This document shows positions 10,337 through 23,375 of a DNA stretch of 64,000 nt, piece by piece; the first letter of the stretch is position 1; every line of letters begins with the position of its first letter. The translations under genes were made by a program, and so were the position numbers. The notes under the pieces were generated by a model that saw nothing but the letters and a program-made list of their open reading frames with translations, made no database searches and was not told where the DNA came from. The stretch covers positions 41,405,631-41,469,630 of the forward strand of contig NC_092568.1 in assembly GCF_037975245.1 (NCBI RefSeq), in the 5' to 3' direction. The stretch is from Apostichopus japonicus (Eukaryota; Echinodermata; Holothuroidea; Aspidochirotida; Stichopodidae).

Positions 10337-12544
10337 AAACAGTCCATGGTATATAACATCCTAGATTTCAAAGATTGCTCAAATTGAAGTTTTCACATTG
10401 GGATAATTATTCACTCTCATCTTTCATGGAATGCAACTATTTGTTGCTTTTCATTGAAATTGTTTCTTTTTTAAAAAGTTAGTTAAGCTCTATTATTAAT
10501 CAATATGAGTAAAATAAATAGTCGAATATTAATAAACGATGAATGGATATTAAAAGACAATGAAATGGTACAGTGAAGTTTACATTTTGCCTTTATCTGC
10601 ATTTCAAGACACCAAGTATGTCATATAACACCTGGTCAGGTCCAGTATCTGTAATAGAAGGCTAACATCTCGAGAACCAAAACCAGAAATAACACAGAAA
10701 TATCATAAATCATAACACAGAAATATCTCTTTCAATAGAGTTGTATTGTTACTCCACACAAACAATTACTATTACAAACATCAAATATCTTTAACTTTGC
10801 ACATAGCTGTTTATAGTCAGTAGATATCTGGCTATTATCAATCATCCTACCCCAACCTTATACCCCAACCTTATACCCCAACCTTATACCCCAACCTCAT
10901 ACCCCAACCTCATACCCCAACCTCATATCCCAACTCATGCAATATATTAATTAACTGGGAACAAGCAATGCCTCAAGTTCCCAACTAACATTAAAGACTT
11001 GCCATGCATTTCAACCAAGTTATGACCTGCTCCCAAACTAATAGACCTGCCCTGCGTCATTACCCACCCCGCCCCATTACCCATCCCACCCCATTACCCC
11101 CGCCCTGCACTATCACCAGTGACTACAGACAGGACAGCATTTCACTCCTCACAGTGACGCTAGAAGGCCCTGTTAGTGTTCCTGCCCAACATCCCTAAAT
11201 AAATGTACATATATAGATCTATCCATCCTAATCTCCCCAAATGAGAGTACATAGGCATGCCTGTCGTATCCAGCTTGGAGGAAGCAGTAATGATTTGGCT
11301 GTTTGTATGCCAAGAGGTTTCATAGCAAATAGTAGTACAGAGTGTGATCAGGACTTTCTTTAGGATCAAAACCAGTTTCCTGGCCGACTCATCCAATTGA
11401 TGGAAATGCAGTTTCATGTTGTTTTAATTTAGGACAATCGACTCGGTAAGGATGAAGTAATGTACTAGTTTACCAAGACTACCTACAGGACGATACACTC
11501 GGTTTATATCGTCATTCATTCCAAATTGACAGCTTGAATACATGTTTACGTTTCTTGACTCTTAAAGTGAACTCATTACATCTGCTGGAACAGATAGGAC
11601 ATTAAAAAATTGAAGGATGTACACAATTGCTTGAAGACAAAGATAAACAGAGGGAACAGGGTAACTTTGACAAGATCAAGCATAAAATTAAGAAGACCTA
11701 AAATCTTTGATAAACCCTTATGTACCATTTAGCTATCCCAAGTCCCCCCCCCCCCTTCCCCGAATGATTTATGTGCTGCAAATCTGCCCACTTATCCCTC
11801 TGATGTGTAATATATCATGAAAACAAAATTAAATTCTACAAATTCTGGAGCTGTGTTGTGGTAAAGTTTGGATATTATTTGTCACAAAATATCTCATAAC
11901 AAGGTAGTATATTAACTTGACTAGCAAATTTAAATTTTAAGAAAAGCCAAAAGAATTGGTAATTTGTCTTTATGAATTTAAATAATACTGATATGCAAAT
12001 CTCATCCAGGAGTCAGAAGTTTTTAAAATTGAATAGATCCGTTCATCACTCCCGACATAATGTTCAAAACAACAAGTTGGAAAGCATTTGATTTTGATCA
12101 AGTTTCATCAAATGCATTCCAGTTTTGAGCAATACTTGGAAGGATTGGTAAAAGTTACAGTAAATTGGTAACCAAATGCTGAAAGTAGCTTTAGTAAAGC
12201 TGAACTTATGATTAATACAGCTGTAACTTAGCAACCACAGCAGCTGGATTGGTTTGCTTAGCACACATGAAAATTAGATGCAGTTCCTTAAAAAGCAAAA
12301 CTAAAATCACAGACTTGTGGTATCAAAGAACATTAACAATGTTCCCTACCCCCTTCCCTTAATCCTCTCTTTGTCCCTCCACTGTTTATCTCCTACCTCT
12401 CCTCTTCCCCTGTTGTTTTCTTTCTTTCTTTCTTCTCTCCATCCCGTGTCGTATAATCCCCTTAAATCTATCTCTTTGTGTTCACCATGCTCATTAACCT
12501 GTCTGTATTCTGTGCGTGTTTTTGTCCCTTCTGTTACTGTTACT
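10337..12544. other. Intergenic stretch between ARPIN and ATP6V1D
   Basis: Contains a small minisatellite at 10847-10935 and a C run at about 11745-11755. Open frames here are short and CT-rich. No gene recognised. Confidence 0.5.
10847..10935. repeat. Short minisatellite, unit TACCCCAACCTTA
   Basis: Six or seven tandem copies of a 13 bp unit, with CTTA drifting to CTCA along the array. Confidence 0.85.
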
Positions 12545-12665
12545 CGTCATTTAGCTTTTGAAGAAGATACTGCTACGATCGAAACGTCAGGCCAACTTAC
12601 ATTTACACACTCTCCTACACATGCTCTCTAGTGGATAAGCAGTTTGCTAACAGTTTTATTTTATT
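12545..12665 (+). mobile_element. 3' tail of a dispersed retroposon, copy 2
   Basis: The longest of the three copies. It adds TTTTGAAGAAGATACTGCTA and CGATCGAAACGTCAGGCC before the shared tail. A GAAGAAG...CGAAACG word close to the 3' end is common in non-LTR and Penelope-like elements. The class is an inference; only the tail is seen. A CT-rich stretch (about 12330-12450) precedes it. Confidence 0.55.
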
Positions 12666-13283
12666 TTAACATTCACAATGCACTACAAATCAAGCCATGT
12701 CAAATAGTTGTGGAATGCATCCTTTAGAGCCCTATTGCTTACATGAATATAAACAAATATGTCATCTAAAGATCCTGCTAGGATCAAAACATGAAGCCCT
12801 CTACATACAAATATCTTGTCATATGAATTTAAAAGCAGGAAGCCAGTTGGCTTTGGGATTCCTTGCCATATAATTTGCTAAAAGTTCCACATACCTGACC
12901 TATGTAGAGCAAGTGAGTTAAATTTGTCTAAGGAATGAAGTGAGAACCAGAAAAGATCAGAGATGTCCATCTCTTATTTGCAACACTTACTTGTGGGCAT
13001 CAACCAATTAATTCAATGGTATGGATTTAACAGTATAGAATTTTTATTCCAAAATGTTGCAACATCCAGAAAGAACAGTCTTCCCATGTAAATATAGACA
13101 CAGAGATGTATGAGCAATGGACATTTTCTCTTACCAATTTTGGACTAGCAAATTAGCTCTGCCACCAACGGGAATCCCTTTAATAATTGTTATTAATGAA
13201 CAAGAGTTACATGACATTGTTTATACACTGTGAACTATTTTCACAACCAACTGCCAAAGTCAAAGTCCTCTAGTGTAGATCAC
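12666..13283. other. Intergenic, nothing recognised
   Basis: AT-rich sequence without repeat or coding signal that I can support. Confidence 0.45.
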
Positions 13284-13484
13284 AGAGAATAAGGCCAATT
13301 TTGGACCATTTGAGATAACCTCTTGAGCCAATTTTGGACCATTTGAGATAACCTCTTGAGCCAATTTTGAGATAACCTGTTGACCCCTTGAGCAATTTTG
13401 AGATAACCTGTTGACCCCTTGAGCAATTTGGGATAACCTGTTGACCCCTTGAGCAATTTGGGATAACCTGTTGACCCCTTGAAG
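13284..13484 (-). repeat. Minisatellite, unit about 30 bp, 6-7 copies
   Basis: Two unit types lie side by side: two copies with CCAATTTTGGACCATTTGAG, then four or five with GATAACCTGTTGACCCCTTG. The minus-strand open frame across it is only a by-product of the repeat. Confidence 0.85.
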
Positions 13485-13724
13485 CTCAGAGTGTAAAAAC
13501 TGATAAGGGCCACTTGAGTGTGTTTAAAGCACCCTACACAAGAATATCAACTAATGGAAGCAGATTTCATATCCTGGATGACTATATATGTATGGTTGAA
13601 GAATACACAAGATCTATTTTATACTGGGCCCGTTCACCGAACTTAATTGAAATTGACTTAACTATGTTCACCAAAAGAAAACCATAGCATGGCAGAACTC
13701 AGAGATTAATAGTATCCTTAATTT

Positions 13725-13865
13725 TGGAGTTAACATGTTCACAAGGATTACATACTTTGACATATGTTGACCTCATGTAACCTTTGACCTCTACCAGTTT
13801 TGATAGGGTTCTTGCACTCACTAAGCTGGTTCTACATACTAAGTATGAAGTTCCACAAATATGTA
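13725..13865 (+). repeat. Dispersed TTTGACCTC repeat, degenerate copy
   Basis: Contains GTTCACAAGG, AACCTTTGACCTCTACC, GGGTTCTTGCACTC and CCAAGT-like words in the same order as the better copies at 58790-59300. Confidence 0.55.
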
Positions 13866-14446
13866 CTTTTCCATCACTGCATACCACCTGGCTATAAACC
13901 TTGGAATAAGAATCTATAACATAATCGAAACACCTCGATAGATGTGACTGTTTGAATCTTGAATGCTGCTCAGCCAACATTATAGTGATGGTGGCCCACG
14001 ACTTGTTTCATTGCTAATTTTAGTTATAATGGATGATACTTGAATGTTTCCATGCCAACCATTCTAGCATTGCTTGGCCAAGCTTGAATATTTCCATGCC
14101 AACCGTTCTCACACATTTACATTATTCTCCTTAGATTAATCCCTTTCCCAAATTTTTACGAAATGATTTTGATGGGTAATCATGAAAGTTAAGATACGAA
14201 TGGAGAACACAACCTTTGTAACTGCACTGAATAGGTTGTTTACTAGAAACTAACTAAGCAAGGCTGTTTGACACATTAATTAAGAGATATAAACACCAAA
14301 GTTGTTCTAGGGGACCATTTATCTTTATATGGGTGATATGCACAACAAGGAGTACTGAATCAACTGATGTCACTTGGCTGTACAATAAAACCTTTCTTCC
14401 TGTTCATACCCCATTCATGCACACCCCACCCCATGTTTTACTGCCG

Positions 14447-17400
14447 TTAACTGTCAAATAATAAGTCCTCATCAATGTCATCATCTATTAAATTGCCTGC
14501 ATCATCATGCTCCATTCCGGCCTCTTTAACCCTCAACTCTTCCTTATCTCTTGCTATCTTCTTCTTTTCTTGTATCTTCTTGAGCCTATAGAACTCCTCT
14601 CTCTCCATCTCGTCAAGTTCAGAGATGATATCAGCTATAGTGTTTGAGATCCTTGGAATGATAACTTTGGAAATGAAAACAAGAAGCAATAGTATACACA
14701 TAGAGTATGAGGCACATGAAATAAATGACCGAGACAGCTAATACAATGGCGACTGCATGCTAAATGAATAACGGTTCTGCACCTTCCAGAATGCTTGAAA
14801 CAAACACTTAACAGACCATGTAAGTAGTGTACTGTACCACAGCCTGACCAAACGTTTTAAATAAGAGCCTATTAAAAGACCACTGAAACATTGGAAAGTA
14901 ATGCTTTAAGTTTAATGTAAATTGGAACTTTTCAACAAACAATTAAACTGCAGCTTCCTGTTGTTGTACAGACAGACATACATGGCACATACATGACACA
15001 TACAAGACACATACAAGACACATAGAAAACACATACAAGACACATCCATGACACATACAAAACACATACAGGGCACTTACATGACACATACATAGCACAT
15101 ATGTGACACATACAAGACACATCCATGACACATGCATTACACATACAAGACACATACATGACACATACAAGACAAATGCAAGACACATACACATGCAAGA
15201 CACATACATGACACATGCAAGACACATACATGACACATGCATGACACATAAATGACACATACAAGACACATGTATGACACATACAAAACACATACATGAC
15301 ACATGCAAGAAATGTGTGACACATACAAGAAATGCATGACACATACAAGACACATGCATGACACATACATGACACATACATGACCCATACAAGACACATG
15401 CAAGACACATACATGACACATACATGACATGTACAAGCCCGTCTCTTCTCTCTCTCAAAGAAAGAAAATAAAACAAGGTATCCATAGGCCAATCCCTTCC
15501 ACACCCAACTCTACCTCCCATCACTCCTGTTTTATACTTCGACGACCAACTCCGCTAGTTATATTTCTGCTAGTAAAAATGCTACAGGCTTGGGACCTTA
15601 TATTTACTGCTCCTTACCAATCAACACACATGCAATGTTGCACAACATGTTCACCACTGTATGTTCTAAGCTGCACGTCATAAATAACTCAGCCTGCATG
15701 AATGTTCACCATATATGTTACTAACAAACTTACCATATTCTATTGCATTTACTCGACGGTTAGTGATTTTAATGACTTCATCTAAGGTGACAAAAGAAGT
15801 TTGGAGGGATGCCAGTTCGACCATCAGCTCAACAGCTTTGGCAAAGTTTTTCTTGACTTTGTCAAGTTGTTGACCACCTCTTGATAATCCAGTCAGCTCG
15901 TATGCTACAAGAAGATGAAGAAAGGCATTAAAGATGGCTCAAGGTGTGACCAAGAACGAAAAACAGAAATGTTCTGGCTTCACCATCAACCAAAGGAATG
16001 GAAACAGATTAAAGTTTTAATGAATAAAATAATGAGAATGAAGGTTAAAATCAGACTTGAGTGTGCATCAAATATTCTTCTAAAGACATCCTTTATTTCA
16101 AGGATCAAACATATATATATGTATTGTATACTCACTGTCTGCACCATCAGTGAAATGTTCAAAGACTGGAAGAGTGACGCCTGAAGAAATGAATCAAATG
16201 ATAAATATAAACCATACTAGCTGTAGTATCATCAAAATAAGCTAAACCAGAATGTAAATACTGCCCTCTGAAGAACAAATGGCTATTGTTAAAAATATTA
16301 ACAACAATACCTCACTGTTTTTTGTTCATCATTGTAGTCTTGATTATTTAGTCTATCTTAATGTTCTACTAGAGACATTTAACTGTGCACCCGATGAATG
16401 GTTGTGAATATATGCATAGTGCACACATGAATTTACTTTTTATATGTAAAAGAGTAACATAATCTATGCATCCTGTTTAAATATTTCATTCAATTTGTTC
16501 ACGTACTCAACTGTTCTATTGGGGAAGAAAGCAGGGATCTCAAAACATAGAAAATTCTGGTGTTTGTAGAAGGCTTGACTGTACCCTACATGGGACATTG
16601 AGAATCCTGGTGGTTGTAGAAGGCTTGGCTGTACCCAACATGGGACATTGAGATTCCTGGTGTTTGTAGAAGGCTTGGCTGTACCCAACATGGGACATTG
16701 AGAATCCTGGTGGTTGTAGAAGGCTTGACTGTACCCTACATGGGACATTGAGAATCCTGGTGGTTGTAGAAAGCTTGGCTGTACCCAACATGGGACATTG
16801 AGATTCCTGGTGTTTGTAGAAGGCTTGGCTGTACCCAACATGGGACATTGAGAATCCTGGTGTTTGTAGAAGGCTTGGCTGTGCCCTACATGGGACATTG
16901 AGAATCCTGGTGGTTGTAGAAGGCTTGACTGTACCCAACATGGGACATTGAGAATCCTGGTGGTTGTAGAAGGCTTGACTGTACCCTACATGGGACATTG
17001 AGAATCCTGGTGGTTGTAGAAGGCTTGACTGTACCCTACATGGGACATTGAGAATCCTGGTGGTTGTAGAAGGCTTGACTGTACCCTACATGGGACATTG
17101 AGAATCCTGGTGGTTGTAGAAGGCTTGGCTGTACCCTACATGGGACATTGAGAATCCTGGTGGTTGTAGAAGGCTTGACTGTACCCTACATGGGACATTG
17201 AGAATCCTGGTGGTTGTAGAAGGCTTGGCTGTACCCTACATGGGACATTGAGCTTCCTGCCACAAATTGTTTTTGGTCAAACTCTTGAAATTCATTTTAC
17301 ATATGGGATATGCTACGTTGCGAATGCAGATTTCCTGATTTCAATGCTCGTCTTATCTTGATTCCATAAATTTCAGTTAAATTATTTAAGTACTCATGGC

Positions 17401-20400
17401 CTTAGTCAACCTCACATAAACTTTGAAGTAGAATCTAAAAAGTTACTCAAATTTGACATCAGTACTAAAGGACAACGATACCACAAAATGGGCATCAGGA
17501 AAACTAAACTGAACATGCAGGCATAGTAAGAAGTTTATTGTTAAGGTTCAATGACTCAAACAAATTTACCTGCAACGTTGTCCTTTCTTGACCTTACTTT
17601 TGTCTGTGCTTTGGTGACATTCTGAAGAACATTATGACTAGAAAAGCAAAAAGGAACACAAGAAATGATAACATAGTATCACACAATATACAGATTAGGC
17701 AGAAACTCTATTCAGATGATATCAGAGAAAAAAAACCCACTTTGTATTGCAAGTGCTGTGGTACATATCTGACTAATTCTCAACTGCTTGTCAAACAACT
17801 GCTTTTAACAACTTGGAGATCTCAATGCAGAAGATAAAAATGTTGTCAACAAGTTAGCACTATTGTTTAATTAGTTTTCATAACATGGACATGACAATGC
17901 TATTACAAACAACACACAGTAAAGGTATAGAAATACTTGTGAATATTTCACTTAGAAGAACTATACACAAATTCTATGTGTGATTTATAAGATGCAAACA
18001 GGCATTTACCAATGTTTGCCTAGTATAACTGTTGTTGCTATTATTACTTCTTTTGCATTAACTCCTGTAAGTTTAATTGTCTTTCACATGTCAACATTTA
18101 AAACATTGTTTGTCACACTTTGAGAAACAGGATCATGCCTTGATTAAATTCAGTTGATTAGTTGGACTAATTTGCACATAACAGCACTCATTAATGTCTG
18201 GTAATACTCTACATGTGAGCTTTTTAACTCCATCAATATTTATAACATATCTGCAATAGAGAGGATCTTACCTAAAATCACCCATAGCAAACTTAGTTTC
18301 AGCTAAGGATAATGAGGCATTCTTCATCACTTCACCCATTAAGGATTTTGTCTGGAAGAAACAGCAAAATATCAAACCAATTTGAAAGATTACTCAATAT
18401 AATGTGAAACATTTTTAATTTTTAGAGTTAAACAATACAACTTCAAGGGGTAGAAACAAGGCAGCAAGGGAAGTTGTTACCAGGGTATATAACTTAGTGT
18501 TTCTACTTTGCATAGCAGTTTGAAGGATTACATGCCTTATCTACTGCAAATAACTGTGAAGCCTTAGATTCTGTAAACAAGAGATAGAGATGCTGTCGTG
18601 AAAATTGTGTCAAGGCGAGAAAAAAGTATTAGCAAACTGATATCTACCACATCATGCCAGTTTGGCTATTTTTTAGAAAAGTAACAGGGCCTAATATTTT
18701 AATTCTATGATCTTCTGACACACTAAGACAGTTTTTTGGGGTTTAATCTGTTTTTTGGGGGTTTTGTTTGTACTTAAATTGAACATTTCTGGTGAGCAGT
18801 TCAACACTATGTGATATCTAATCAATTTATTTCTTGATCATTCCCAGACTGTGAATAGTGAAATAAAATGTTGGCAGCAAACACACATTAGGCTACTAAC
18901 AGCCACCAGTCATACCCCACCCAATAGCTTTACATTGACTTGGACTACAAGATAACCAGATGGACCTAAATGTCTTGAGTCATGAGAGGGGTGAAGGGAC
19001 AACAGAAGGTTTACAACAAGTTTCTTGGGTCTCAGTAATGATGGGAGGGTGCTTGTTACAACAATCAATTTGCACAGAGTATTATATGCTGATCAGCTCA
19101 GGTGTTACTCCCATCACAGACTCTCACACTAAGTCAGAGTGGATAAAATGCTTGAAACAAATAATATCCACACTCAGTCAGAGTGGATATATACCTTGAA
19201 ACAAATTATATCCACACTCAGTCAGTGTGGAAGTATTGCTTGAAACAAATTATATCCACACTCAGTCAGAGTGGATATAATGCTTGAAGCAAATTATATC
19301 CACACTCAGTGTGGAAGTATTGCTTGAAACAAGTTATATCCACACTCAGTCAGAGTGGATATATTCCATGAAACAAATTATATCCACACTCAGTCAGAGT
19401 GGATATAATGCTTGAAGCAAATTATATCCACACTCAGACAGTGTGGAAGTCTTGCTTAAAACAAATTATATCCACACTCAGTCAGAGTGGATATATTCCA
19501 TGAAACAAATTACTGTATATCAACACTCAGTCAGAGTGGAAATATTGCTTGAAACAACTACTGTAACTTCAGATTAACAATTCTGCTTCAACATTGTATC
19601 TATAGAGAAAGTTCTGAACTTTTGACAGTGTACTTTCTACAATGGTCCATCGGAACAAAGGAATGAGCACACATTAACTTGGTTTATGATATTATAATAC
19701 TGTACCTCAATAATTTATGATATTATCATACTGTACCTCAATAATTTGATATTATCATACTGTACCTCAATAATTTATGATATTATAATACTGTACCTCA
19801 ATAATTTATGATATTTTAATACTGCACCTCAATAATTTATGATATCATAATATTGTACCTCAATAATTTATGATATTATAATACTGCACCTCAATAATTT
19901 ATGATATTATAATACTGTACCTCAATAATTTATGATATTATAATACTGTACCTCAATAATTAATGATATTATAATACTGTACCTCAATAATTTATGATAT
20001 TATAATACTGTACCTCAATAATTTATGATATTATAATACTGTACCTCAATAATTTATGATATTATAATACTGTACCTCAATAATTTATGATATTATAATA
20101 CTGTACCTCAATAATTTATGATATTATAATACTGTACCTCAATAATTTATGATATTATAATACTGTACCTCAATAATTTTCTTTAGAATCTGTCTAAACC
20201 TTAATGTCAAGGCATCTGCTTTCTTCTTCAGCAAACTGTGGCCTTTCTCAGCTCCTTTTAGACGAGCCTTCATTGTGGTTAGAGCCCTATAACAAGCAAT
20301 CAAACAAACAGCTTATATTACTCTTTACATATGACAACTTATTTCTGTGTACTTTCACACTGTTAAAGTGGATGTGTTGGATATAGTAAAACATCTTATT

Positions 20401-23113
20401 TTATGATAATCCCAAAACTTACTGGCTTGGAGATTTATGAGTACTGATAATTACTTGTCTCTAAACTCTACACTTAAACACTTTCATATCTACTTCAACT
20501 ATATGACTGGAATGTATAGTACTGCGCCCCCACTTACGGGAACACTGCCCACTTTCCTTCTGAATTTACCAGAAAACATCTTAGATAATGATAGCTATAA
20601 ATTATCCATTGGGTGGTTCACTCTGTATAAGTGTTCAACTTGTTGTCAGCCTTGCTAAACTGATCTATGATATATTTCATATACTGTACTGTAGCTTATA
20701 ATACAGATATGATGACTAGTAATATGATGTAAACTGATCCACAGCTAAAGGAAACACAAAACCTCCAAGTCATCATTATTCTATGTGGCAGGCATCTACC
20801 AGCCGTGGGAGTTAAATATCTGCTAGAGTAGCTAGGCTATAGATATCGTTTTGACATGTGATCATCAGCAGCAACTACAATTGAACTGTCATTCAAATCT
20901 ACTTCTACTGGATCTTGACTGTAATTGCAGGATACGTTATCCGTAAATTATATTATTTCCTCACAAGTCTGCACTATATTTTGTGTCAAATTCACAGACA
21001 TTTTTATCAATGATACTTCAATTTTATGCCCATTGTACTTCTTCTTTCTATGAGGTTTTTACCAAAGATGAGCTAGTCATACTGAAGGATAAGGAGATAT
21101 AAACTTTACATATTTAATTATATGTACATCATCATAAGGCAATATAACATATGAAATAATGACAAAATCTGCTGGTTTTGCTGATTGTTAGTGAATATCA
21201 ATCATAAATTCATATAGTTTGTAACTACTTTTTCCATGAAATAGCATCATAAATGTACTTTAACTATTTTAGAGGTGGGAATGTTCCAAAACTTTGTCAT
21301 TCCCATACCCATTCATTACACATTCAACCTCAACTCGGTCTGTACTATCGGGGCATAACTAAACCCATTGCTGCTACATGTATACTATCAATCACATGTT
21401 GCTTGATTTTTTTCAAGTATGGAAAGCTCTGGTCAACTTTTGTGGGACCATTCCACTAAATTTGACACACACAGGGGGGGGGGGGGGTCAACATATGAGC
21501 CATCCAAGAGTACAAAGGTCAATTTTTGTTGCATTGAAAGTGTGCAAGTACAAAATGCAGAGATGTTGCTTAGGCTGCACAGTATAGTGTACACACGTAA
21601 AAGCAAACGAATGTAGTTCTCGGGCGAGAATAGTAAAAAATTTACAATTAAAATCACTAAGATAAAGGGAATATCACCAAATGATGAGATTACTAAAGAA
21701 AAACATGAAGTTTTTTCCTCCCTGTCATTAATTCGAATAAATATGTAACAGAAAGTGAAGAACAATGTAAGTGATTTTTATGAATTTCTGTACCGGGTTG
21801 AACATGATTGGTCAGTGCCCAGGGTTCCATTTCCATCACTAGTAACCAATAATGTTTTGAGTGCCATATTATGATATGACACTGCTTTGCTAACGTATAA
21901 AGGATCAAAACAACCACTGACAAGAATGTTCAAGCAAATCTGTCCACACAAAAGTTTTGATATAATCTGGCTTAAGAAATAAGACACATGTATATCAATG
22001 TGTTTCTCACTGAACAATTGAAAATTGCCTGCTGCATTAACAAACAAAATTTTGCAGATACTTCAAGGTTCAGCCTTATTACCTGAAAAAGTTAACTTTC
22101 CGGTGCTTGCTAGTGACGTTTTGTTTGTGTCGCTACAAAATGCAGACAGTACAGTAATGAAACGTGATACCTTGTTATCTTTTTTTGGACTTGAGATGTC
22201 CATCGCTGTATTGTTTGAACAGTGCTGTGGGTATTGACCGCAGCTGTATGTACTGACTGTACACTAGTGTCTAATTACCGATGGTAGCAAGCTGTGTGTG
22301 TGTATTTTCTGTGATCAATGGTGGTGTCTGACACTTCTGTTACACCTCATTCGAAACCAGGTCAGATTACTGGCATTAGTCGCATTAGCCGCTTCTTTTT
22401 GCGCGAGTCTTCATGAACGAGAAAATCATGAACCAAATCCACTTCATAGCGTCATTTTTCCTGTCCAAGTTGCCATTAACAGTTACTTACTTTTACACAT
22501 TCTCTTACACAGGCTCTCTAGTGGATAAGCAGTTTGCTAACAGTGTTTTTATTTTTTTGTTTACATTTTTCAAGGATGTTTAGGCTACATTCTAACTTAA
22601 CATTTGGGTTATGGGGATAGGCGTTTGTGCCCCCACCACTAACGTTAAGTAAAGTGATGCTTATTTAATCGAAACAGTCTTTAAAAAACAGCTATTTCAT
22701 CTCGGCTCAGTACAAGCTAAGTAAACAAAAAGCCTAGACCCTAACCTAAAATTCAGGTGTACGCTAGCCCTAGCCAAGCTAGGTCTACTTCAAGACTTTA
22801 TAACTTTAGTAACAATGGTGGATACACAAGTGCACCTTACTTTCTAGGCTTATAAATTATTCTAATGCGGGCAACCAAGGCCTGACTATTAGCCTACACA
22901 TGTTACAAGTTACAACGTGTGGTGGGCTGAGCTGGTCATATGAGTTTGCCATGTGAAGTTAGGCTTAGCATAGGCATAACATTAGACCTAACCCCCAGTT
23001 TAACTATTATTAGCCTACTGTTAGTTATGGTAGACCTAGGCAGAAGCTATTGCTTTAGCTCTTATCACTTACATTCGTGATGGAAAAACTGGAATTTTAT
23101 CTTTTCCGGACAT
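14447..23113 (-). CDS. ATP6V1D: V-type proton ATPase subunit D, 7 exons, complete
   Basis: Subunit D is the central rotor shaft of the V1 sector, coupling ATP hydrolysis to proton pumping in endomembranes. Exons on the minus strand are 23113-23073 (ATG), 20286-20169, 18351-18272, 17637-17570, 16180-16136, 15904-15734 and 14664-14447 (TAA). They total 741 nt and encode 246 residues; the human protein has 247. The protein starts MSGKDKIPVFPSRM and continues MKARLKGAEKGHSLLKKKAD, LMGEVMKNASLSLAE, KDNVAGVTLPVFEHF, YELTGLSRGGQQLDK, ASLQTSFVTLDEVIKITNRR, VIIPRI, EREEFYRLKKIQEKKK and DEDLLFDS. These fit the long N- and C-terminal coiled-coil helices of the family. Introns are canonical. The donor of exon 2 is the founder of the array at 19690-20178. 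No key residue is missing. Confidence 0.97.
14970..15432. repeat. Minisatellite of ACACATACATGAC-type units
   Basis: About 35 irregular copies of a 12-13 bp unit (ACACATACATG, ACACATACAAG, ACACATGCATG) in the last ATP6V1D intron. Because unit lengths vary, all three minus-strand frames stay open as Cys/Met/Val-rich strings. This is repeat coding, not a gene. Confidence 0.95.
16548..17262. repeat. Minisatellite, period 50 bp, about 14 copies
   Basis: The unit contains AAGGCTTGACTGTACCCTAC, ATGGGACATTGAGAATCC and TGGTGGTTGTAG. Subtypes differ at ACCCTAC/ACCCAAC, GGCT/GACT and GGTGG/GGTGT. It lies in ATP6V1D intron 4 and touches neither splice site. Two overlapping minus-strand open frames result from the repeat. 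Confidence 0.95.
17840..18260. other. ATP6V1D intron 3, unassigned part
   Basis: AT-rich intron sequence with nothing recognised. Confidence 0.4.
19085..19560. repeat. Hairpin minisatellite, period about 44 bp, about 9 copies
   Basis: The unit includes AAACAAATTATATCCACACT and CAGTCAGAGTGGATATA. ATCCACACT and AGTGTGGA or AGAGTGGAT face each other around CAGTC, so each unit can fold into a 9-10 bp stem. Some units have lost part of one arm. It lies in ATP6V1D intron 2. Confidence 0.9.
19690..20178 (-). repeat. 31 bp minisatellite built from the ATP6V1D exon 2/intron 2 junction, about 16 copies
   Basis: On the minus strand each unit is AAATTATTGAG followed by GTACAGTATTATAATATCAT. The first 11 bases equal the last 11 bases of exon 2 (codons for the end of ...KKIIE) and the rest is the donor GTACAG and first intron bases. 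The array starts at the true junction (20169) and runs into the intron. The AAATTATTGAG|GTACAG word recurs in nearly every copy. Reading past the first donor gives a TGA just before the second donor. Confidence 0.93.
20290..22056. other. ATP6V1D intron 1, proximal part
   Basis: AT-rich. Contains a G run at about 21474-21487. No repeat family or coding exon recognised. Confidence 0.45.
22075..22412 (+). mobile_element. MITE family M1, copy 2
   Basis: Shares the M1 core (AAAAAGTTAACTTTC, TTTGTGTCGCTACAAAATGC, CCATCGCTGTATTG, CCGCAGCTGTATGTACTGAC, ATTACCGATGGTAGCAAG) and the 3' part (CATTCGAAACCAGG, GCGCGAGTCTTCA). The 5' terminal repeat is not clear. It sits in intron 1 of ATP6V1D. Confidence 0.75.
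22485..22550 (+). mobile_element. 3' tail of a dispersed retroposon, copy 3
   Basis: Carries ACTTACTTTTACACATTCTC, CTCTAGTGGATAAGCAGT and TTGCTAACAGTG, then a T-rich end, just 70 bp downstream of the M1 copy. Confidence 0.55.
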
Positions 23114-23375
23114 ATTGGAAATGAGTTAACTTCTCAACGTTTGAAATTGGTTGTAATAACTGTTCCCAATAATTGCTGCTTTATTTCATTCGGGTTTGCG
23201 CACACTACGGACCAAAATGCAGATTGTTACACATACTGTGTAGCAGAAAAACAGATTACAGATATTGATCATATGACTGTTATGTACGTCTGTGAGTAAA
23301 ACCAAAACACCGAAAAGAGAGGGCGCTGTACAAAATTAAGCCTTGATTACTAAAAGAACTGCTATACATAATTTT

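Noticed and set aside
12317-12631. 104-codon plus-strand open frame
   Set aside because: CT-rich stretch running into the retroposon tail; no protein family resemblance.
14932-15524. Overlapping minus-strand open frames of 99-193 codons rich in Cys, Met and Val
   Set aside because: They are the three readings of a 12-13 bp minisatellite in an ATP6V1D intron; no start context or family match.
16464-16998. Two long minus-strand open frames with repeated MSHVGYSQAFY
   Set aside because: A 50 bp repeat with no stop in two frames gives such strings by itself; it sits inside an intron.
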